64,000 bases of DNA from Saururus chinensis (taxonomy: Eukaryota; Streptophyta; Magnoliopsida; Piperales; Saururaceae), in the NCBI GenBank assembly GCA_035235625.1, contig CP141140.1:16636685-16700684 (forward strand). The letters are read 5' to 3'. The stretch's first letter is position 1; every line of letters begins with the position of its first letter. Below the pieces are notes generated by a model, which was not told the origin of the DNA, made no database searches, and saw nothing but the letters and a program-made list of their open reading frames with translations. Below, piece after piece: positions 9,313-22,251 of the stretch. Made by a program: the position numbers and the translations under genes.

Positions 9313-11941
9313 GAACGAGTCTACACCCCTAAAAGCCCCTCGGTACCCCGTTAATAAGAAATATTAAATATTTTCTAATTACTCTTGTACCCCATTTTAC
9401 CCTCAGAAAATTTCTCATGTCATTACCCCTAAATAATCTTATAAAAAATAATACGTCTATATCTCCCCAACAAAAACTCAATACCCCCTAAAAATTAAAA
9501 AGATTTAAAATTTTTTTAATGCTCAGAACCCCCCAAGTCCCCCACTATTTTACTTTCTGCAACCCTAACATCCTCTTCCCTCTCCTTTCTCTCCGAATTA
9601 GCGGCTGCCATCCCAGAGATTGGCCAGAGCGAACTGACCCAGCATCTCATGCTAGCAACTTCTCACGATACCAGCCCTGTCCACTTCAGTCATTAACGAA
9701 CTGGCCCGACATTTGTTGCATTATATGTTTTCTCCTTTGTATCTATTCTGGGTGTACGTTCTCAGAGAGGGGTTTTCTCAGCATTGAAGTTGTTGTTTGT
9801 TTGGTACCTGGTTCATCAAATTGTAGCCACAAACACACGCACTTTGGATCTGCTTCAGTGAAGAAGAGCTTAAAGGTTTCCTTCTATTTCTCTGCTGACT
9901 GCTAGGGCTTGGAGTAAAAGGTGAGATGATTGAAATATCCTGTGCTAGCTCTTCAGGGCACTATCATTGCGAGCTAAAGAAAATTTTAAGAGACTGTTTC
10001 CTGTTGAGAGGGGGTGGGGTTGTTCATGAATCATGATCGAACGTACTGTGAGAGGCCTGTGCGATTCACATGTGTATGTCCCAACTCCAAGCCTGTGGAA
10101 TTAGATGATTCTCTTTCATTTATTCAAAAGATTTTCCAGGGCCGAAAGTTGGTCAGCCGGCACCGGAAGTTGGTATTGCCGGAGCCGGAGAAGAGCAAGT
10201 TTTTGCTTTTAAGTTTAAAATACTATTAAAGTAGGGTAGGTAGGGGTATACAAGAGTAATATTATAATTTTAATTAGGGTGTAAAAAATACGGGGGGTGA
10301 TGAGGTGCTTTATGTTTCAATTCTCTCTCACATGTCATATAATCAAGATAAATGATCAAGGACAAAGATGGTTGATTGTCAAGGCAAGCCCAAGGCCCAT
10401 CTCCTAAATACAGCTTTGAAAACACTAAATCAGCAAGAACACAAACAAAATAAATTTTGATAAATATAAACAAACTAAAACGTAGAAGAAAAGATTATGA
10501 AATTAAACAAAGGAAAAGGAAAATTGTCACCCTAAAAGGCAAATGATAATTTCATCATATAATGTACATATCTTAGCAATAATTTTGGACAATGCAGCAA
10601 TTAGAAATGAGAAACTTTAGTTTCAATTTGCAACAATGCTATAAGAAAAATAAAATAGCCATCCCAACCGTGTAGATCATCAGAATTTAAAAACTTGCAA
10701 CAATCAGATGGGGGCATAGTACTTTCGTTTTGGAAAGAGAACACAAAACCAAAACATAAGAAACAAGGCCATCGTGTTGAAATGAAATGTGAGTGAACAT
10801 GCTCATTGGAATTCTCCAGTGAAAATTGTAAAAAAAGAGATCTGTGAAGAAGAAAATATAAAAAAAAACATCAAATTAAGAATTAATATAAAAAGAGATC
10901 AACATGATGTTTCAAAATTTAAAAGAGACTAGGGAGGCTCATAATCGAATATAAGCTCAAGCTGGTTTGAGCCATGAACTTAACACGAGAAGAACAATCA
11001 AGTAACCATGATTTAGGTTTAGGTAAGCAATAATTTGCTGCACCAAAACAATAGTAATGGTTACTTCTCTTGCTGATTACTACGTGGCAATCATTACAAA
11101 GATAAAAAAAAACTTTACGTTTATTTGTCTAGTCGATCCATGCTACAACCCTCTGGGGATAAATGATTTCATCTTTAACGGTACTTCGTTGAAAAGGTAA
11201 ACAGATATGTGGTCCTTTTCTAATTTGAGAGAGATTATAATGTCACCTCACCCAATGACCTTTTTTACGGTTAAAGTTTAAATTTTTACTCAGGGCTTTT
11301 CTTTGCTAAGTCCAGGGAGACGTTAAAGTGACCAAAACTGTGAGAAATCAAACACAGGTAAAGAATGAGTCGCAGAGCCAACAGAAACCGTATCAGCATC
11401 TCACAAAAAAAGTGAAAAAGAAAATAACCATTATAAAAAGTCAAGTCACCCAAAGCAGACTAGAACCAAAGCTAAGCAAATCCATGTCTACTGAAGACAA
11501 CGACTAGTGAACCACTCCATGAAAAAAATCAAAATTAAAATCAAAATCAATGTAAAAACCTGTTTATTACATAAACAAAAACTATAGCGATAAATGAAAA
11601 AAAGAAAGAAAGAAGTAAAAGGTATATATGGGACATTTTACAGCAAAACAAATGACAGAGGGCAGTGCTCTCACCAATTGGAAGCTGAAATCCTCAGGGA
11701 GAGCAGAGAATTCAACGAGCATGTTTTGGTGATAGATTTGGCGATTAGGAAGAATTGTCGCGGTGGGGAAGAACCACAGCTTTGGAGGGGATCGAGGGGT
11801 ACACAGTGAGCAAGTAAAGGGTTAATAAAAAAATTAAAATTAAAATTTAAGTTAGGGGTATATTTGAGAAAATTTTATATATTACTGGTAAAGGAGATAC
11901 GGGATACCGAGGAGTTTTTAGGGGTGTAGATAGACACGTTC
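9313..11941. mobile_element. Inverted-terminus transposon-like unit (possibly nested)
   Basis: The left end at 9313-9351 (gaacgagtctacacccctaa ... cctcggtaccccg) is matched as an inverted repeat by 11900-11941. Another inverted partial match (attactcttgtatacccct on the minus strand) occurs at about 10215-10300, suggesting two nested units. Inside are exon-like pieces: 9540-9920 looks like a 5' leader ending in a GTGAGA donor, and minus 11680-11725 begins an ATG frame (MLVEFSALPEDFSFQL) followed by GTGAGAG. No transposase is recognised. It may be a non-autonomous element carrying gene fragments; the class is uncertain and no clean target duplication was found. Confidence 0.45.
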
Positions 11942-12108
11942 GTTTTTTTTATTACTCAAACTCCCCGTAGTCCCCATTATTTTACTTACTGCTCACCCCA
12001 ACACCATGTCTTCCCTCCTCTTCCTCTCTGGCGCCGGTATCGGCTACTGCCGGACACCTACTTTTCTCTTCTAATGACAAACAGGTGCACTAGCGGCCTG
12101 TGCACGGC
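11942..12108. repeat. Repeat related to 9520-9600
   Basis: The segment 'cattattttacttactgc' with its C-rich flanks (about 11955-12030) is a diverged copy of 'ccactattttactttctgc' and flanks at 9527-9600, in the same orientation. This suggests a second element of the same family begins here and carries the PPR pseudogene. Its far end was not found. Confidence 0.4.
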
Positions 12109-13258
12109 CTACAAGCAAGGTCCGCGGCGGCTAGGGAAAGCATTGTACAAATCAAAATCTCGCTCGAACCCCTTCGCCACCATCTCCTCCTGAAGCTTTT
12201 GGGCTTCCTCCATCCTCCCCTTTGCACACAATCCCCTTATGAGGTGCTCATAGCTCTTTTGACCTGAGAAGAAACATTCAATCGCCATGGCCAATCTCAA
12301 TACCTGCAAACCATCACAAACCCTTTACTTAGTGCACAATTCCCTGATCACTTCCCCAACCACCGATGCCTCTGGCCTGAACTTGTTCCTCCGCATATCA
12401 TCAAACAGAAGAAGTGTCGTCTCAACAACTTCCATCTGACAATGGCCCTTTATCAAATGCTCATACGTGACGCATGTTGGCTCAATCCCACCCATTACCG
12501 TCTCTCAGAGAAGCTCCTCCTCACGTTCTACATTCCCATCTCGCAGAATCCTCTGATCAACGTGTTGTAAGCCATTATGTCGGGCTCAATGGTTCCTTGT
12601 CATATCTCCCCACAAATTCATGGCGTCCTCCATCTACCTTTGGTCACAGGCTGTTGCCATGAGAATGCAGTAACTGAAAATGTTCAAATTGCTGCCAATT
12701 CTGCACATTTGGATCATTATGTCTTGCATTTTGTCGAACATTCCCTCTCGATAACAAGATAGCAACAATGTGTTGAAGATCTGAGTGTTTGGAAGAACCT
12801 TTGCAGTCTCTGCTCCTATAAAAATTTCCCCAAAAATGGCCAGCCAGGCCTTCGACCCTCGCAACTTGTAGGCCAGCCAGATCTGTAAGTTGATGGTGGG
12901 AAACACCGGGCAGATCCCACAGGAGCACAGCAGCCGGACGATATCGACCGCCAGGTCGACCTGCTCCAATTGCACGCAAGCTCTGATGAGCAAGTCGAAG
13001 ATGAAGGGCGCCGAGTTGCAGGTTTGGGCCAGGGCATTGATGATCTCGGACCGTTCGAACGCACAGAGGGCGGCACAGATGAGATATTGGGTGGAGGATC
13101 GAAGGCGGGAGCGGGCGAGGATGTGGATGTGGATGAGGGTGGAGTAGGATAGAGAGCTGTGGCGGCAGAGGGCCTTGCGGCTCGACCAGAGGAAGAAGCG
13201 AAGGCGAGGTGGGTGTTGTTCGACGGAGGGAGATTTGGGCGGCCACGGTAGGAAAGGA
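12109..13258 (-). pseudogene. PPR protein pseudogene (At2g15980-like)
   Basis: Intronless PPR gene in decay. From about 13258 down one frame reads NPFLPWPPKSP, LRFFLWSSRKALCR, then helical PPR units (FIFDLLIRACVQLEQVDLA; IFNTLLLSCYREGMFDKM; FSYCILMATA) to a stop at 12634. Other frames then continue with MAYNTLIRGFCEMGNVE, CVTYEHLIKGHCQ and finally YEHLIRGLCAKGRMEEAQK (stop at 12109). The order and wording fit the organelle-targeted P-type PPR protein At2g15980. There are at least two frameshifts and in-frame stops, and no start codon: TAA precedes the first conserved residues. GC content is higher than in the flanks. It sits next to transposon termini and may have been mobilised. Confidence 0.8.
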
Positions 13259-13384
13259 TTTTACCGGTGCCGGGAAGTTGGTCCTACGGGAGCAGGAAGC
13301 TGATGTCACCGGCGCCGGAGTAGAGAGAATCGGAGGCCCTTAGAGCCCAGACTCACGTAGGCGTACATGAGCAGTGAAGAAGAT

Positions 13385-15138
13385 GGAATGAGCAGTGAAG
13401 AAGATGGAAGAATCCTCACACAAGATCCCAAAATGACAGTGCTTCAAATTAAAATCATGTATCCCCTTTCATGGAACTTCCCTCTACTATTTATATCTTC
13501 CATCAAAGTAAACTAATGATCTAAATTATGTGAACCTCCAAAACCACCCCTGCCAACACACCCTACATCAGATATCACATATGTGTCATTGGATGTGCTG
13601 GTGATAGGGAGGAAATGATAGAGATGATATGGTTTACCTATTTATCTCAAAATAGATACTATAATTCAATCCCTTCATGAAAAATTATAATTTTATTACC
13701 ATATAATTAACATTATAAAAAATATGATCACAATCTTCATCATGACATAAATCTCAGAAATAATTTATAGCATGTTTTAAACTCATCAACAAGTGTATTA
13801 ACACTTCAAATCATCCATCCAAAACAATTAATTGGTCACAAGGTTAGTAATTTAAAATGGAATTATTAATTCACAATAATTTGAGAAGCCCACAATTCCT
13901 AAGATCATGTCTTTGCTTTGTGGATTCAAAGTTTAACTTCTCAAGGATTTGAGAGTTCCAAATTTGAGGATTCATCCCCAATTTGCTCTTTTTTGTTCTC
14001 TTTATATATTTTTTATAGCTTAGAATTGGCCATTCAATCTCCTCCTGTAACTTTCTATTGATGCTAGTTGTAAAGCAATTACTGAGCCAATAGTTTGGAA
14101 TGAAAGATTTTGCGCTTAGTTTTATTATCTTTATTGATGATGAATTAACTACTGTTGAGCTCAAAAATCACCAAATTTGATTGTTGTATACCAGAATTTT
14201 GCCAATTTTTCCTTATAAGTACCCTTTGAGACCCTTCAATTCTATATTTCTTCAAAAAACTTCTCAAAATAAAGAGGGAGAAAATCAATGGCTCTCCAAA
14301 TATGGAAGAATCAAGAGAGGGAGCAAATTTTGCAAAGATGGATTGACATTGTGCATGAGAAATGATCTCTATTTTGTGGTCGGATTGCTAACCTTAAGCA
14401 ATTTATGGTCTTAAAATGTATCCCCTATACTTGGCCATATAGAAATAAATGAGTTTGACCCCTAGGTTCTATTGGTATAATAACTTCATATATACATGAA
14501 GTTTATATATGAAATTTTATTATTAAAAAGTAAACAAAAAGAACTTTGAAAAGCCACCAAGAATGCTTGAATGAAAACTCAAAGGATAAAGTTATAGTAG
14601 ATGTAACACAAAGGAAAATTTCAAGTACATGTGGAAAATAGTGATTATAAGCCTTAGGAATTTTCAGTGCATTATCTTACCTCATAGCTGGAGTTTTTAG
14701 TTTAAACTCTAGGGATAGATAGTAGGTATAAAGATCTTTGAAACTCTACTAAGAATGTATAAATCTAAGTTCGAATGAGGAGTTATGATCATTCGAAGTT
14801 GAACGTGAGGTATTGTTAGTGACTTATTAATACCTACCAATCTGACCATTTGACTTTCTTAATAACATAACTTTTTTTGTAGACAAAGTTTGGATATGAA
14901 ATATTGGGGTTATAAAGTAGACATAAATATCTTCAAAAAGCATTAGCTTATGTGATTGTTCTTTCAATTTGGTAATTGAAAATTTTCAAGCTAGGTCTTT
15001 GATCTTAACTTCTATGAAACTTCTACTTCAACATTATATTGTAAGCTAGGTGTTTTATCTAAGTTCTTTGAAACATCTGCTTCAACATTATATTGCAAGC
15101 TAGGTGTTTGATCTATGTTTTGTGAAACTTCTGCTTCA
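13385..15138 (+). repeat. Disrupted 5' LTR of Ty3/gypsy element
   Basis: Three blocks match the 3' LTR at 20098-20582. Block 13385-13572 matches its first 190 bases but in inverted orientation. Block about 13890-14165 matches the middle directly (shared 'ttctcaaggatttgagag'). Block 14940-15138 matches its end and finishes in CA before the primer binding site. The two spacers (about 320 and 770 bp) are insertions. Near the end, a 54-bp unit (cttcaacattatattg...) is tandemly repeated. Confidence 0.75.
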
Positions 15139-15142
15139 AAAT

Positions 15143-15154
15143 TGGTATCAAAGC
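15143..15154 (+). other. Primer binding site of the gypsy element
   Basis: TGGTATCAAAGC immediately after the 5' LTR differs by one base from the initiator-Met tRNA primer complement (TGGTATCAGAGC), fixing the LTR boundary and the plus orientation. Confidence 0.85.
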
Positions 15155-15170
15155 AAATATATGTAAGCTC

Positions 15171-18100
15171 ATGGCTTCTAGTGGAGAAGAACTTGATCTC
15201 AGCCATCAATCTTTTGAGTCTAGTATTTAACAATTATTGCAAAAAGTTGTCAACAAAAACCAGAGCAGTTGCAAGTTCAACAACAACAATGAAATGAACA
15301 CTTACAGTTTCAACTGTAAATTGCAGAGATCTAGTAGATTCAAGTGACGACAAGTATGAAAAACCAATAACGCATAATCAACAAGGTAATTTCCAAATAC
15401 AAAGAGGTTTTCAATCTAAAATGGAGTTAGCTACATTTAATGGCCAGTTACGTATTGAAGATTTTCTTGATTGGTTGGTCGAAGTAGAATGATATTTTGA
15501 TGTATGGAAATTCCAGGGAAATAAACAAGTTAAAGTAGTGACTTATAAACTAAAAGGAGGTGCATATGGTTGGTGGGAGTAGCTTCAGCTTTATATGTCC
15601 AAGAATGGCAAAGCTATTGTCAAATCTTGGAGGAAGATGAGCAACTACTCAGATCTTAATAACCTCCAGCTGATTATGAACAAATCCTTTTTATTAGTAC
15701 CAAAATTGTAAACAAGGAGTACGCATTGTGCAAGAATATATCCACGAATTTCACAGTCTTTTAGTTCAAAATAATCTGATGCAAAATGATGCTCAACACT
15801 CGATTTGTGGGGGGCATAGAATATACAAGAAAAGGTTAATATGCAACCAACATATTCCTTGGTTGTAGCCAACAGTTAGCTATTCGAGTTGAAATGAAAA
15901 TGGAAAATTCTGGAAACAAAAATACAATAAAGGGGAATGTTGTTCAGATTAAACTACTACCTCCCAAAACAGGACAAAATGAAGCTTCTAGCAGCCAACT
16001 AAGGCCAAAAACCCCCCAAGTTACAACCAAGGCAAATCCCTATGCTTCTCCTAGCCCTGGAATTTTCTATAGATGTCACCAACCATGCACTTATCAAATA
16101 ATTGCCCAACCCGACTGGTAATCCATTTATCCACTGCCCAAAATGTTGAACCAGTTAATAGTGCAACTAATTATATTGAATTTGAACAAGAGGTTCTGAT
16201 TTAAGAGGTAGAACAAGATGAGGGCTTTAATTGTGATGACTACCCATTGAATATGGTAGTGCATAGAATGTTACTATCTCCATACTGCTATTGCACACAC
16301 AAAGACACAATATATTCCAAACTAGAGGGACAATGAACCAACATGTAGGGCTAGTCATAAACATCTATTGTCTGATGTCCAAGGCCGTTTCCTTGGCCAT
16401 GTTCAGAAGAAATTTTTTGTCTGCCAATTTTCGAACATAACCATGGACAAAGACATCGCCTGATTGTTTTTCTGATGTCTGGTTATTTTTTAAATATGGT
16501 TTAAATGAGATTTTTTTATTTCTTCATAACTATTCTTAAGCATTATTTTCTTATATTTAAATTCTTGACTATTTAAATACAATCATGTTAATGTTATATT
16601 TGAGTTCTTTGTTAAAATTAGTTACTAAATTTTCCTTATATCCCACATTAATAGCTTTATTTAATTTTTCAAAATGAATTAATTCAGTCAATAGTAATGC
16701 TACAAATAAAAAAGATGACATCTATATGTCTAAACTATTATTATATGCTAAGTTACTTAATCCATAAATCCCCACCTCAGCTGCTCTACTTAGTCAAAGT
16801 CATCGACACCTCTCTCATTCTCTCTTTATCCGCTTCAGCCTTCATCTAATCTCCTAGAGGCTATGTACGTGGACAATGGTCGTGTTTGCTGGATAAGAGG
16901 CTTCATCAGCAGATAAAATGCTAATGGACAAATTGTTAGTGGATACAAACATGGATAAGCCTTATCCACTGGCTGTTTGGCCGACAACTAGCCCTACAAA
17001 CGGGTATGCGCTGTTGTTATAGACAGTGGAAGTACAAAAAATATTGTGTCCAAAGCATTCATAGATAAGTTGAAGTTGCAGGCTGAGAAACATCTTACTT
17101 TCTATACCATTGATTGGATTAAAAATGTTGGAGGAATAAAGGTGATGTAGGAGGAATCAAGGTCACATGACAATGCAAAGTCCCTTTTTCTTTTAGAAAA
17201 ACATACAAGGCAGATATCTTGTGTGATATTGTAGACATAATCGTTTGTCATATTTTATTGGGAAGGCCATGGAAGTTTGATGTTAAGTCCATTCATGAGG
17301 GTCAAGCAATACTTATTCATTCTTGTACAATAGAGTTAAGCTAATGTTGCTGCCCTAAACAAACGAATCACTCCTTGAAGGTATATGTTAAAGGAAAGTT
17401 CACAACACAAAAACAAATGAATCACTCCTTGAAGGTATAAGTTAAAGGAAAGTTCACAACACAAAATTTTGTTACGTTGCAGACAAAACGTCAGGAAGCT
17501 AAAGGCCTCTTGGTTTTACCGGTTCAAGACTATGAGAAAGGCAAAGTGTAGGTTCCTAAGCAAGTGAGATAATTGTTGGCTGACTTTAAATCCATTCCAT
17601 AAGAATTGCCTAATGAATTACCAATGAGAGATATACAACATCACATTAACCTTATACCTAGTTCAAGCCTAGCTAATTTAGCCGACTAAAAAATGAGTCC
17701 AAAAAAACATAAAATCTTGCGGGAACAAGATTAAGACTTGTTGAATCAGAGAAAATATGAGTCCTTGTGCAGTCGCTAGTTGCTGGTCCCCAAGAAAATG
17801 GGACATAGAGAATGTGTGTGGACAGCAAGGCTATAAATAAGATATCCATTAAATACAGGTTTCTAATATCTCAATTAGATGATCTTTTGGATATGCTTGG
17901 AGGATTAGCTTTGTTCTCTAAGATAGATCTGTGAAGTGGGTATCATCAAATCTGGAATCAACCTGGTGATGAATGGAAAACGGATTTAAAACCAAAGAAG
18001 GGAGGTGTGAATGGATGGTTATGTCTTTTGGTTTATCAAATGCACCAAGTACATTTATGAGGCTCACGAATCAAGTGTTAAAGCCTTACATGGGAAAGTT

Positions 18101-20063
18101 CGTGGTGGTATACTTAAATGGTATTATAATCTATAACAAGAATGAAATGGATCACATGCAACATTTGAAAGAGGTTCTCATAGTTCTACAGTCTAATACT
18201 CTATATATAAACCTTAAGAAATATGATTTCCTCATTGATCAGCTTATTTTCTTGTGATATGATATGAGTGCTCAAGGTATTTTTGTTGATGTGGGATAAG
18301 GTAAAGGTGATCAAGGACTGGCTAGTTCCAAAAACAGGAGAGGTGTGAAGCTTTCATGGTCTGACCTCATTCTATCACAGATTCATCAAAAAATTTAGCT
18401 GAAAATAATTTTTAATCTGCTGAAAATAGATTATGGCCCCAATTTTGGCACTACCCAGTTTTGAGAGGGTATTTGAGTTTGAATGTGACACATTTAACAT
18501 TGGTATAGGTGTTGTCTTGTGATAGGAGGCAAAGTTATTGCATATTATAGTAAAAAGTTAAATGAAGCTAGAAGGAAATGATGTGCAGTCCTAGAATTTC
18601 TTACAATTGTTCAAACACTAAGGCACTGGTGACATTACGTCATTCATAATGAATTCATCTTGCATACTGATAATCAAGCTCTCTGATCTTTACACATCTA
18701 AACCAAGTTAAACAACATGCAAGCCAAGTGGATCTTTGAACTGCAAGAGTTCTTTCTTAATTAAACACATCTTAGGGAAGTTTAATAGGGCATCTGATGC
18801 TCTCAGCAGGAAACTATGTTGCTAGTTACTTGGCAAACTCAAGTCACCGGATTTGAATATCTACAAGACTTGTATGCAAAGGATGATGACTTTAAGGAAT
18901 ATTGGCAAGAATGTAAGGAGGGAAAACAACCAAATTTAGATTTTAGCATATGTGAAGGTTTACTATTTAAAGGAAATCAATTATGTATACCAAAAAGTTC
19001 TATGAGAATACACATTCTTTAGGATTCACATAATGGAGGGCTAGCAAGACACATAGGTAGAGACAAAACTTTTTAGTTGGTTACAAAGAGATTTTATTGG
19101 CCTCACCTTCACCAAGATATGTACAGATTTGTTCAAAAATGTCAAGTTTGTCAAAGAGCAAAGGGGCAAGTGCAGAATACTGGAATGTATATACCTCTAC
19201 CTATTCCAAGTGATCCTTGGGAAGACATATCTATGAACTTCATTCTTGGATTACCCCGAACAAGAAGAGGTTTAAATTAGATTTTTGTCGTGGTCGATAA
19301 ATTTTCCAAAATGGCCCATTTCCCACATTGTAAAAAAATGTCATATGCTACTCATATTGCTATTCTTTTCTTCAACAACATAGTTTGGTTACAAGGCATC
19401 CCTAAATCTATCTCATTTGATCGAGATAATAAATTTTTAAGTCACTCTTTGGTGTAGGTTGGATACAAAATTATATTTTAATGACACATGTCATTGACAA
19501 ATAGATGGGCAAACAAAGGTGACTAATAGATCTTTAGGAAATTTGCTATGGTGTCTTTCTTGAGAGCATCTCAAACATGGGTACAAGTGTATTCCACAGG
19601 TTGACTTTGCATACAATTGTCAATTGCTCCACTGTCACCTCTTCAAATAATTTATGGGTACATTCTTGCTCAACCTCTTTACCTATTACTTTCAAAAAAG
19701 CACCAAGGGAGATCACTAGACTGCCAATCATACAATTGAGAAGTTCCAACAAATTCACCAAGTTGTTAAACAATAAATAGTTGTATTTAATACAAACTAT
19801 AAACAATATGTTGACTAGAAACGTCGACAACAATTATTTGATATTGGGGATAAAGTCATGGTGCATCTTAGACAAGAGAGATCTCTTGTAGGCACCTACA
19901 AGAAGCTAGCTGGTAAAAAAATTGGATCATACTCCATTCTCCAACACGTGGGTCACAATGCCTATGTGGTGCATTTACTAGCCAATCTTTCCATTTCAAA
20001 GATTTTTAATGTGGCTGATTTGTTTACCTATAATTTTTTAGAAGATTTTCCGCAAGTGCAGTA
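15171..20063 (+). pseudogene. Ty3/gypsy gag-pol polyprotein, heavily decayed
   Basis: Gag starts at ATG 15171 (MASSGEELDLSHQSFES) but stops after 19 codons. A retrotransposon-gag region follows at 15421-15660 (MELATFNGQ, VVTYKLKGGAYGWW). The protease has VIDSGSTKNIVS near 17013 and LLGRPWKFD near 17260. Reverse transcriptase is open at 17973-18257 (MSFGLSNAPSTF), but the catalytic YLDD reads YLNG (18111-18122). RNase H pieces lie at about 18480-18800. Integrase retains the zinc-binding CQVCQRAKG and the start of the core at 19077-19440. A C-terminal region (VVHLLANLSISKIFNVADL) ends near 20063. Stops and frameshifts occur throughout, a 54-bp tandem duplication lies at 17358-17464, and a hAT element interrupts the gag-protease junction. 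It is dead. Confidence 0.88.
16346..16996. mobile_element. Non-autonomous hAT-like insertion in gypsy gag-pol
   Basis: A 651-bp insertion with ends tagggctagt and (minus strand) tagggctagt, separating gag sequence from the protease motif. The flanking octamers (ccaacatg and caaacggg) agree at 5 of 8 positions, as for an old 8-bp target duplication. TAGGGCT termini are typical of plant hAT elements. Non-coding. Confidence 0.65.
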
Positions 20064-20082
20064 GCTCGTGGACGAGCTTCTT

Positions 20083-20097
20083 ACAAGGGAGGGCAAT
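20083..20097 (+). other. Polypurine tract of the gypsy element
   Basis: acaagggagggcaat directly precedes the TG that opens the 3' LTR, the usual position of the plus-strand primer. Confidence 0.7.
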
Positions 20098-20582
20098 TGA
20101 TGCAGGGTGTGTTGGCAGGGGTACTTTTGGAAATTCACATAATTCATGTCATTAGTTTGCTTTGATGGTAGATATAAACAGCATAGTGAAGTTCTAGAAA
20201 AGGGGATACATAATTTTGATTTGAAGCTCCATCATTTTTGGATTTAGAGTGAGGATTCCTCCATCTTCTTCACTGTGGATTTGGTGGCTTGCTTAGTGGA
20301 TTTTGAGTTCACCTTCTCAAGGATTTGAGAGTTTCGGGTTTGAGGATTCACCCCCAATTATCTCTTCTGTGTTTTATTGATTATAATTGGTCATTCAATC
20401 TCCTTTTATAACTTTCCATTGAAGCAAGTTGTAAAGCAATTTGGAATGAAAGAGTGTGATAAATTTTATGATCACTATTGATGACAAATTTGAACATTAG
20501 CTTCTGTGATTGTTATTTCAATTTTGTAAGTGAAAATTGCAAGCTAGGTGTTTGATCTAAGTTTTATGAAGCTTCTGCTTCA
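20098..20582 (+). repeat. 3' LTR of Ty3/gypsy element
   Basis: A 485-bp LTR beginning tgatgcagggtgtg and ending ttctgcttca, delimited by the polypurine tract on the left and by comparison with the 5' LTR end on the right. No clean 5-bp target duplication can be read because the 5' LTR start is rearranged. Confidence 0.8.
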
Positions 20583-22179
20583 GTGTCGGTGAGAGGAGGA
20601 AAACAATGATATTGACATTGATGCACTGACCGTTTTGGTGTTAAACTGGTCACTTGCAATGAAAGACGCGTCTGTGTGGTATCGGTAAGGTGGGCTTCCA
20701 CAACCAACCCACTACCACCAAAAGTTCAATACATCAAAGGGAAGTCCATGGTCATCAACCCACTATCGGTGAGGTTATCGATGTTACATCGGTGCATAAG
20801 ATCTCAAACATAATTCATGACAATGATTATGTTATTTATAAGTAATAAAACAACATAATTTTTCTTGCATTTGGATGAATGATATGGACGATGTTAAGCA
20901 TGTATTATATAGGGGTAAGTCGTAAGTATGCCCTATGTATGTGTGAATCAAACTCATTTTTTTATAATTTAAATAGCATAAATTACTTTTTCAAAATTTT
21001 TTGTCGATCATGGAACAAAATTATCTTGAGGATGATCAAGTCATTTTATAATATATTAATATTCAAATTAACATGATATGTATGACAAGGTCAAATCACA
21101 CTACAACACATAATCTCACCCAACTACATGTTATGATCTATAGCATACACAACCATAAGTAATTGACACTCATGTGCCTATGCTCAAATACACACATTAC
21201 TAAAGTTTACTAATAAAGAATAGAAATTTTACATCAACTACAAGAGACTTGGTCGTTCTTTCCATACACAATGTTCCCAACCCGACTACTCCTCAAGCAA
21301 ACCTCATCACAAGGATATTGACTATACAAGTGGGATAGCTAAACAAGTACTATAAATGATAAAATAAATGAATACACCAAATCATCACATGATACAACCA
21401 TTACAATCAAAGATTAACATCAACAAGATTAATCAACCATAAGTGAAATAAGCATACACAATCATAAATGTTTCCACATGATTACATTCAATATTGTGAC
21501 CACACTTGTGAGATGTTTGCTTTGTAAGTATAAGCCATAAATGTTCTTTATGATATAGTAGCTATGTCTAGGAGTTCAACCACATCTCAATATTTCATTA
21601 ACTACTCACAATTCAAGCTCAGTTCTTCTTAAGTCTGCTTGCTTCTTCCACGCTATTAAGCTAAGGCTATAAGGGCTTATGGACCCAAATAGTCAAAATC
21701 TCAACTAACATGATCATTAAAACCTCCTAAATTTCTCTAGGCTGGACTAGTCATCTTTTATGATCATTATCATCCTCTAAGCATATATTATAATTATAGC
21801 ATAAAGGGGAGACCTTTATTTGACATGTATTTTATTTCTAATATATTTTATTTTTTCTTGTCTAATATGTATTTACACGCATAATGCGTGTGCAATGCCT
21901 TAGCTAACAGTCTACATATATTGCCCCTCGCCAAATTTTTTCGTCAACATGTCCTTCAACTTCGAGAAAATGCATATGTTTGCAAATAGGAAAACTTGCA
22001 CCATGTTGATAGCAATGTGCAAGCCTTATCAACAAGACTTAAGAGTCAGATGATTTAACTTGTTACAAAAAATATTCCCTTTTGTATGTTCTCAAGTATA
22101 AAAAATATTATTTTTCTGCTTAGAAAAGGAGGAAGGATAGAGGTTGTATAAATGAATCTAATATTCTTACTCCACTTTT
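20583..22179. other. Intergenic, no gene seen
   Basis: AT-rich spacer without recognisable coding sequence. The ORFs here are short and lack family motifs. Confidence 0.45.
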
Positions 22180-22251
22180 TCTACACCAAAAGCCTACTTC
22201 AACCTATTCACTTTTCAGTCTAATTAATGCGAAGTAGGCTTTTGGTGTAGA
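22180..22251. repeat. Perfect 21-bp hairpin with 30-nt loop
   Basis: tctacaccaaaagcctacttc (22180-22200) is the exact reverse complement of 22231-22251. Pairing extends imperfectly outward for about ten more bases. Size and shape fit a small MITE remnant or a miRNA-like foldback. Confidence 0.75.

Noticed and set aside
9519..9905. 128-codon plus-strand frame as a gene
   Set aside because: No family motif; it looks like leader-type sequence within repeated element DNA and ends before a donor-like site.
12644..13309. 221-codon minus-strand frame over the PPR region
   Set aside because: Proline-rich out-of-frame reading of the PPR sequence; the PPR helices are in another frame.
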